Assembly (NCBI RefSeq): GCF_000317125.1
Contig: NC_019695.1
Location: forward strand, 484,336 to 548,335
Length of the DNA stretch: 64,000 nucleotides
Direction of reading: 5' to 3'
From: Chroococcidiopsis thermalis PCC 7203
Lineage (GTDB): Bacteria > Cyanobacteriota > Cyanobacteriia > Cyanobacteriales > Chroococcidiopsidaceae
Part shown: in pieces, positions 59,575 through 64,000 of the stretch
Layout of the letters: every line of letters starts with the position of its first letter
Position numbering within the stretch: position 1 is the first letter of the stretch
Program-made: the position numbers and the translations under genes
The notes under the pieces: generated by a model
What the model saw: only the letters and a program-made list of their open reading frames with translations
The model's database searches: none
What the model was told of the DNA's origin: nothing

Positions 59575-62500
59575 TTACGAACCTTGGCAGGAGGTAGGTG
59601 GATTATATCTGCGTGTAGTAGCTAAGGGTGCAGTCGTTAGAATCACCTTGCCATCGCGATCGAATTGCCAGGATGTGGCTTCCTGAATAGGTTCTACAGG
59701 AGTTGTTGTCCGATCTGCCTTGGAGATAGTTGGCTCTACTGCGGCACGGTTTTGAGTTTCCGGCGTTTGCAAACTTGCCCAATCTGTGAGGAGAGCGTCA
59801 GGACTGAGTTTATCTCCAGGGGAAGGAGGTAAACCGCCGCGTCCGGTGACAGCAAATCGATTCTCTACTCCCGAAGGACACCCGGCTGCGACTAATGTGG
59901 AAGCATCGACCAATCCCGTAGGTAGTTCTACAATATCGCGACTGGGATCGATATCGGCAGCATTGAAAGTAACAGTGCCGCTAAGAGAGGGATTAGTTTG
60001 AGAAATGGCTGTAATGTCGTTACTGGGCAGGCGGCTAGGATCTAACTGTGTCGGATCGTCAGTTCCCAACAAAGCCTGGAGTTCTTGACGCGAGAGTGGC
60101 GTGAATCCAACGATAGTATCGGCTGTAATATCGACCCTACCACCACTGCCACTGAATGCATTTGCAGTAATATCGTTATTGCCATCAGAATTAGCAATGA
60201 CGAGGGGAGTATCGATGCTAATGTTACCACCATCACCAGGTTGTTGATTCGTACCTGCTGTAGTTGAGATTTGACTGTTGTTGCGTAGTCGTAATTCTTT
60301 ACTAGCCCGCAGTCGAATATTACCACCATCGCCTGAAGTGGTGATAGCAAAAATGTTGCCTCGATCGAGGTTGAGCGATCGCACATCTACATCGATATTA
60401 CCTGCACTACCCCGCACCGCGTTGCTGGTATTCAATTGAGCGCCATTAGTTAAAGAGAGCGATCGCCCCCGAATCCGAATATCTCCACCTTGGCGATCGC
60501 CTGACAGCTCTGAAGTTCCCGAAACACTACTGAAAACACTACTGGGAAGGTTATTGGTTCCCACACCATCCAAAACAATAGCATCGCGAGCATCAATCGT
60601 GACATTGCCAGCGTTGCCTTGACCGAGAGAGCTAGCAGAGATAATACCACCATTAGTTAAGGATATAGAGCCAGCTGCTACATTGACGTTGCCACCATTC
60701 CCTACAGCTTGCTGTTGAACGGCGCTGAACACCCCACTACTAAATCCTCTATTACTCGTTCCATCAATGGAGAGGAGATCGCGGACATCAAGCGTGACGC
60801 TACCAGCATCTCCTTGACTAAAGGTGCTAGCAGAGATATTGGCTCCGTTTTTTAACGACAAAGAGCCAGTTGTGACGCTGACATTGCCACCTTTGCCTAC
60901 GCCTCCTTCCAAATTGCTGAAGATCCCGCCACCAAACAAAGGTCCTGTACCATCGAGATTAGTATCATTTTTCACATTAATTGCAATGTTACCTGCGTCT
61001 CCCTCACCCCCAGAGTTAGCATTGACTTGAGCGCCATCAATGATGGATAGCGATCCAGCACTCAAGTTCACATCACCCCCTCTGCCTTTGCCAGTCGCTT
61101 CTACGGTGCTAAAAATGCCACTTCTGAAGTTTGGATTGACCTCGCTTACCCCAACAAAGTTGACAGCATCACTCACATCGATCTCTACATTACCTGCATT
61201 GCCCTGCCCCGAGGTACTAGTCGTGAATTGAGCGCCATTAGTCAAAGAGAGCGATCGCGCTTTGAGTTTGATATCGCCACCTCTACGCCCGCTTTCTAGC
61301 TCAGATGTTTGATCCAACACGCTTAAGACTGAACTAGGTAAGCCATTAGAACCTACTCCATCAAAAGAAACGCGATCGCCAGCCGTAATTGCGATATTAC
61401 CTGCACTACCTCCACCAGCAGAAATAGCCTGCAATATCGAACCGCCACTAGCAGAAATACCCTCGGTGGTATTGACTTCTATATTGCCAGCATTACCTTT
61501 TTGTCTAACTGAAGTCGCTATTTGCGTTCCATTTATTAACGACAGCGATCGCCCATTAATGCGAATGTTGCCACCGACGCGATCGCTTTGTACCTGTGGA
61601 ATCTCGCCTAAAGTAGAGTTATTCGGCAAGTCTGATGGTAGAGCTAAAATGCTTGCTACTGCACCCCCATCAAAAGAAATGCGATCGCCAGCCGTAATTG
61701 TGACGTTCCCAGCATTTCCCTGACTGTAGGAAGCAGCCTGCAACACCGAGCCTCCACTCACAGAAATATCTCCCGCGATCTCAATTTGGATATTTCCCGC
61801 ATTCCCTCTACCAAGAGTTGAAGTAGCTATCAGCCCCCCGTTGGAAAGGGACAGCGAGCCTGCACGTACGCTAATATCAGCACCATTGCCAGTACCGGAT
61901 GGTGCTACAGCGCTCAGTAATCCACCACTAGCTCCGTTAATAGACACTCGATCTCTGGCTTGGATATCTACCCTACCAGCATTACCCTGTCCGTTGGTAA
62001 TAGAACCAATCTGAGCATTACCGATAATATTTAAAGAACCTGTGGCGATCGAGATATTACCAGCATTTCCCAGGCCGAATGTTGAGTTTTGGATACCGCT
62101 ACTAGAAGTTGAGGAACTCGTGCCGTCCACGGTGACTGTATCTCTAGCATTAATTTCTATATTTCCTGCTTGAGAGTCAACTGTCCCTTGAAATATTCCA
62201 GTCACCAAGCTACTTCTATCTGAAATACTTAGGTTACGAGCATTGACGCTCATGCTACCACCATTGCTAGCAACTGTTCTCACATTGGCTGCGTTTGTTA
62301 GCGATATGTCTGATAGGGTTAAATCTGTAGGAAAGCTGAAGCGGAAACCACTGAGATCGGGGTTAATTCCTACCACGCCTGGGGCAGCAACTGCACCTAA
62401 TTCTACTCGTCCACCCGCAGCAGTTAAGTCCCCACCTTCCAAGCTGACATTGCCACCAATTAAGGCAAGAGTTCTGCCAGCATCTACCTGTAAACCGACA

Positions 62501-63078
62501 CCGTTAGCACGGTTGATCATATTGCCTGGATTTACACCAAATTGCAAACCCAAAGGGACGCTGACGGTGAGCAGTGGCGTACCCGTACCTGGTGTGGCGC
62601 TAAACTGCGTGCCATCGGCAAAGTTGATACTGTTAGCTGTTGTGGCAATGAAGGAACCACCGATATTTAAGCTGGCATTTTGACCGAAAAGTATACCGTT
62701 AGGATTGAGTAGGAATAAATTAGCCGTACCTCTTGCGGCTAAAATTCCATCAATCTCAGATCTGGAGCCACCTGTAACTCTGGTGAGGATATTTTGAATA
62801 TTTGCTCCGTTATCAAATAAAGCTGCTCGTCCATTGGGGATGGAAAATTGCTCGAAGCTATGAAATAAATTACTTCCCCGCGTGGCTCCACCAGAGATTG
62901 TATCTATACCATCTGGGCTGGAGTTGACTATGGAATTATCTACACCTAGAGTATTATCAGGTCTAAGTTGGCTATCCGGTGGAACTTGAGCCAGCGCAGT
63001 ACTCCCAAACGCTGTACTTCCTATCACCACGCTAGCTAGTCCTAGCCTTAGTGCCTCACGCCAAAAAATTCGTCCCAT
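59575..63078 (-). CDS. Filamentous haemagglutinin-type exoprotein (TpsA of two-partner secretion)
   Basis: 1167 residues. Signal peptide to about residue 31 (STALAQV). TPS secretion domain, about 35-270, with the family marks NPNGILFG (125-132) and FHSFEQFSIPNG. From about 270 to 1000, a long beta-helix of repeats around the pattern LSLTNGAQ...TSTSGQGNAGN then a D-rich segment (five to nine units of ~65-70 residues). The C-terminal ~130 residues are a distinct domain. Predicted secreted or surface adhesin. Its TpsB transporter is not in the window. Upstream of the CHAT gene, 257 bases apart, same strand. Confidence 0.92.
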   Translation of the reverse strand: MGRIFWREALRLGLASVVIGSTAFGSTALAQVPPDSQLRPDNTLGVDNSIVNSSPDGIDTISGGATRGSNLFHSFEQFSIPNGRAALFDNGANIQNILTRVTGGSRSEIDGILAARGTANLFLLNPNGILFGQNASLNIGGSFIATTANSINFADGTQFSATPGTGTPLLTVSVPLGLQFGVNPGNMINRANGVGLQVDAGRTLALIGGNVSLEGGDLTAAGGRVELGAVAAPGVVGINPDLSGFRFSFPTDLTLSDISLTNAANVRTVASNGGSMSVNARNLSISDRSSLVTGIFQGTVDSQAGNIEINARDTVTVDGTSSSTSSSGIQNSTFGLGNAGNISIATGSLNIIGNAQIGSITNGQGNAGRVDIQARDRVSINGASGGLLSAVAPSGTGNGADISVRAGSLSLSNGGLIATSTLGRGNAGNIQIEIAGDISVSGGSVLQAASYSQGNAGNVTITAGDRISFDGGAVASILALPSDLPNNSTLGEIPQVQSDRVGGNIRINGRSLSLINGTQIATSVRQKGNAGNIEVNTTEGISASGGSILQAISAGGGSAGNIAITAGDRVSFDGVGSNGLPSSVLSVLDQTSELESGRRGGDIKLKARSLSLTNGAQFTTSTSGQGNAGNVEIDVSDAVNFVGVSEVNPNFRSGIFSTVEATGKGRGGDVNLSAGSLSIIDGAQVNANSGGEGDAGNIAINVKNDTNLDGTGPLFGGGIFSNLEGGVGKGGNVSVTTGSLSLKNGANISASTFSQGDAGSVTLDVRDLLSIDGTSNRGFSSGVFSAVQQQAVGNGGNVNVAAGSISLTNGGIISASSLGQGNAGNVTIDARDAIVLDGVGTNNLPSSVFSSVSGTSELSGDRQGGDIRIRGRSLSLTNGAQLNTSNAVRGSAGNIDVDVRSLNLDRGNIFAITTSGDGGNIRLRASKELRLRNNSQISTTAGTNQQPGDGGNISIDTPLVIANSDGNNDITANAFSGSGGRVDITADTIVGFTPLSRQELQALLGTDDPTQLDPSRLPSNDITAISQTNPSLSGTVTFNAADIDPSRDIVELPTGLVDASTLVAAGCPSGVENRFAVTGRGGLPPSPGDKLSPDALLTDWASLQTPETQNRAAVEPTISKADRTTTPVEPIQEATSWQFDRDGKVILTTAPLATTRRYNPPTSCQGS

Positions 63079-63275
63079 TTCTCCCCTCTCCGCTCATTCT
63101 GCTCGTATCTTTTTAGACAAGTAACTCAGTATTCAAGGCTACACTGCCTAAAGAGATATTGCCAGAAAAGTCACTTGTCTGCGGTTAAGAATGCTTGCAG
63201 GGGTGTAGAGAAGCGCAAACGTTGCGATCGCATTATTTTTATCTACAGTAATTCGCGATCGCATATATAACGCTG

Positions 63276-63303
63276 GTAGGGGCGCACATCTGTGCGCCCC
63301 TAC
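63276..63303. repeat. 28-base GTAG...CTAC palindrome
   Basis: Perfect arms GTAGGGGCGCACA and TGTGCGCCCCTAC around TC. Best intact copy of the family. Confidence 0.92.
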
Positions 63304-63334
63304 AGTCTGTGTATTTCATCCAATTGAAAGCCGC

Positions 63335-63367
63335 AGATCCCCCTAGCCCCCCTTTCCAAGGGGGGGG
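63335..63367. repeat. AGATCCCCC...GGGGGGG element
   Basis: AGATCCCCCTAGCCCCCCTT then TCCAAGGGGGGG; third copy of the family at 48588 and 50150. Confidence 0.85.
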
Positions 63368-63421
63368 AACAAAAGTAGTATCTTTAGTAGGATGGAAAAG
63401 TATTCTATGTGGTACTACTAA

Positions 63422-63646
63422 GTGGCTACAGAAAAAATTTCCGTCTCTCTCTCCTCATCTTTGATGAGATTTATTGAAACTTACAAAAACACGCATCAGC
63501 ATAAATCGCGCTCTCAGGTAATTGAAACAGCTTTGCAGTTGTTACAGCAGCAGGAGTTAGAAGCAGCTTATCGCGAAGCAAACCAGGAAATCGATCCTGA
63601 TTGGGAAGTGACTGTTGCTGATGGACTTGCTAATGAAACGTGGTGA
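63422..63646 (+). CDS. Ribbon-helix-helix antitoxin (MazE-like) of a MazEF module
   Basis: 74 residues from GTG 63422. KISVSLSSSLMRFIETYKNT is the RHH strand and helix, SRSQVIETALQLLQQQEL the second helix; the C-terminus (YREANQEIDPDWEVTVADGL) is the toxin-wrapping tail. It overlaps the start of mazF by 14 bases (ATGA-type overlap), the usual translational coupling. The antitoxin frame is intact. Confidence 0.88.
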   Translation: MATEKISVSLSSSLMRFIETYKNTHQHKSRSQVIETALQLLQQQELEAAYREANQEIDPDWEVTVADGLANETW

Positions 63647-63964
63647 GATTTATTACGCTAATCTTAACCCTACAATTGGTTCTGAAGTTAGTAAGCGCCG
63701 CCCTGTGCTAATTATTAGTAATAATGCGAATAATCTGCTGATATGGTTACAGTACTGCCAATTACATCAAATGTAAGTCGCATTTACCCGTTTGAAGTGA
63801 AGCTAGAACCAAAAGATAGCGGTTTGACAAAATCGTCTAAAGTTCAAGCACAACAAATTCGTACCATCTCAAAACAGCATCTTGATGGTGAATGCATTGG
63901 TTGCTTGAGCAAAGAAATGATGGCACTAGTAGATAACGCCATCAAACTACATCTTCAGCTTTGA
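63633..63964 (+). pseudogene. mazF-type endoribonuclease toxin, frameshifted
   Basis: ATG 63633 reads MKRGEIYYANLNPTIGSEVS then KRRPVLIISNNANN, typical MazF, but then shifts to LLIWLQYCQLHQM and stops at 63774. The true continuation, ADMVTVLPITSN through SGLTKSSKVQAQQIRTISKQ and on to TGA at 63962, lies in another frame. The break is at about 63734-63739, where AAT AAT CT is followed by GCT GAT ATG: two bases instead of three, i.e. one base lost. Toxin therefore probably inactive unless frameshifting or a sequencing error applies. Confidence 0.88.
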
Positions 63965-64000
63965 TTTAGGAACTAGGGCAGGAAGTTAGTGTTTCCTTTA

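Larger units (their letters stand above)
63079..63421. other. 343-base spacer with palindromes
   Basis: Upstream region of the TpsA gene and of the antitoxin gene. Contains the palindromes at 63276-63303 and 63335-63367; the rest has HIP1 sites and no gene. Confidence 0.55.

Overview
The window is a cyanobacterial chromosome segment. It carries photosystem II cytochromes (psbV and its paralogue psbV2), a split RNA polymerase beta-prime subunit (rpoC1 and rpoC2), the cyanobacterial order rpsT-tatD-rpoB-rpoC1-rpoC2, a CYP110-type P450, several families known mainly from cyanobacteria (DUF3611, DUF4168) and very many copies of the HIP1 octamer GCGATCGC. Abundant heptanucleotide tandem repeats and short GTAG...CTAC palindromes in almost every spacer point to a repeat-rich genome of the Chroococcidiopsis/Nostoc type; the genus cannot be fixed from the sequence alone.

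Layout. 1-3.9 kb: AraC-type regulator (cut by the window edge), divergent leuB, prepilin peptidase and small conserved proteins. 4-6.8 kb: accD, then a small conserved ORF with psbV and psbV2. 6.9-11 kb, mostly minus strand: secreted cyclase-like protein, truB, a universal stress protein and hisD. 11.1-22.6 kb: rpsT, tatD and the RNA polymerase operon, whose two internal spacers hold dispersed repeats. 22.6-29.6 kb: HtrA-type protease, an InrS-like metal sensor, a methyltransferase, a CbiG-CobJ fusion for cobalamin synthesis, a small membrane protein and a UbiB-type kinase. 30-32.6 kb: M1 aminopeptidase with a HEAT-repeat tail. 32.9-36.5 kb is the accessory island: an unknown protein, a ribbon-helix-helix protein, a membrane protein interrupted by TAG, and a HaeIII/NgoPII-type (GGCC) restriction-modification pair whose nuclease is also interrupted by TAG. 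36.6-46.7 kb: phosphoketolase-like enzyme, P450, DUF2993 protein, purU, trxA, fabG and a CIRCE-controlled groEL. 46.7-54.9 kb: an NADH-dehydrogenase-like/SelD fusion, EamA transporter, Ada, DUF3611, a PD-(D/E)XK nuclease, a phosphohexomutase and a LapA-like protein. 55-63.1 kb: PsiE-like and DUF4168 proteins, then a secreted TPR-CHAT protease-like protein next to a large haemagglutinin-type TpsA exoprotein. 63.4-64 kb: antitoxin with a frameshifted mazF.

The core genes are ordinary housekeeping genes. The unusual signal is how repeats behave: the same palindromes and heptamer arrays that fill spacers also sit in frame inside at least four proteins (CbiG-CobJ, aminopeptidase, SelD fusion, CHAT protein), supply stop codons, and occupy both spacers of the rpo operon. 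Three accessory genes (a nuclease, a membrane protein and MazF) each carry one disabling lesion while staying otherwise open, which suggests recent decay of defence or addiction genes.
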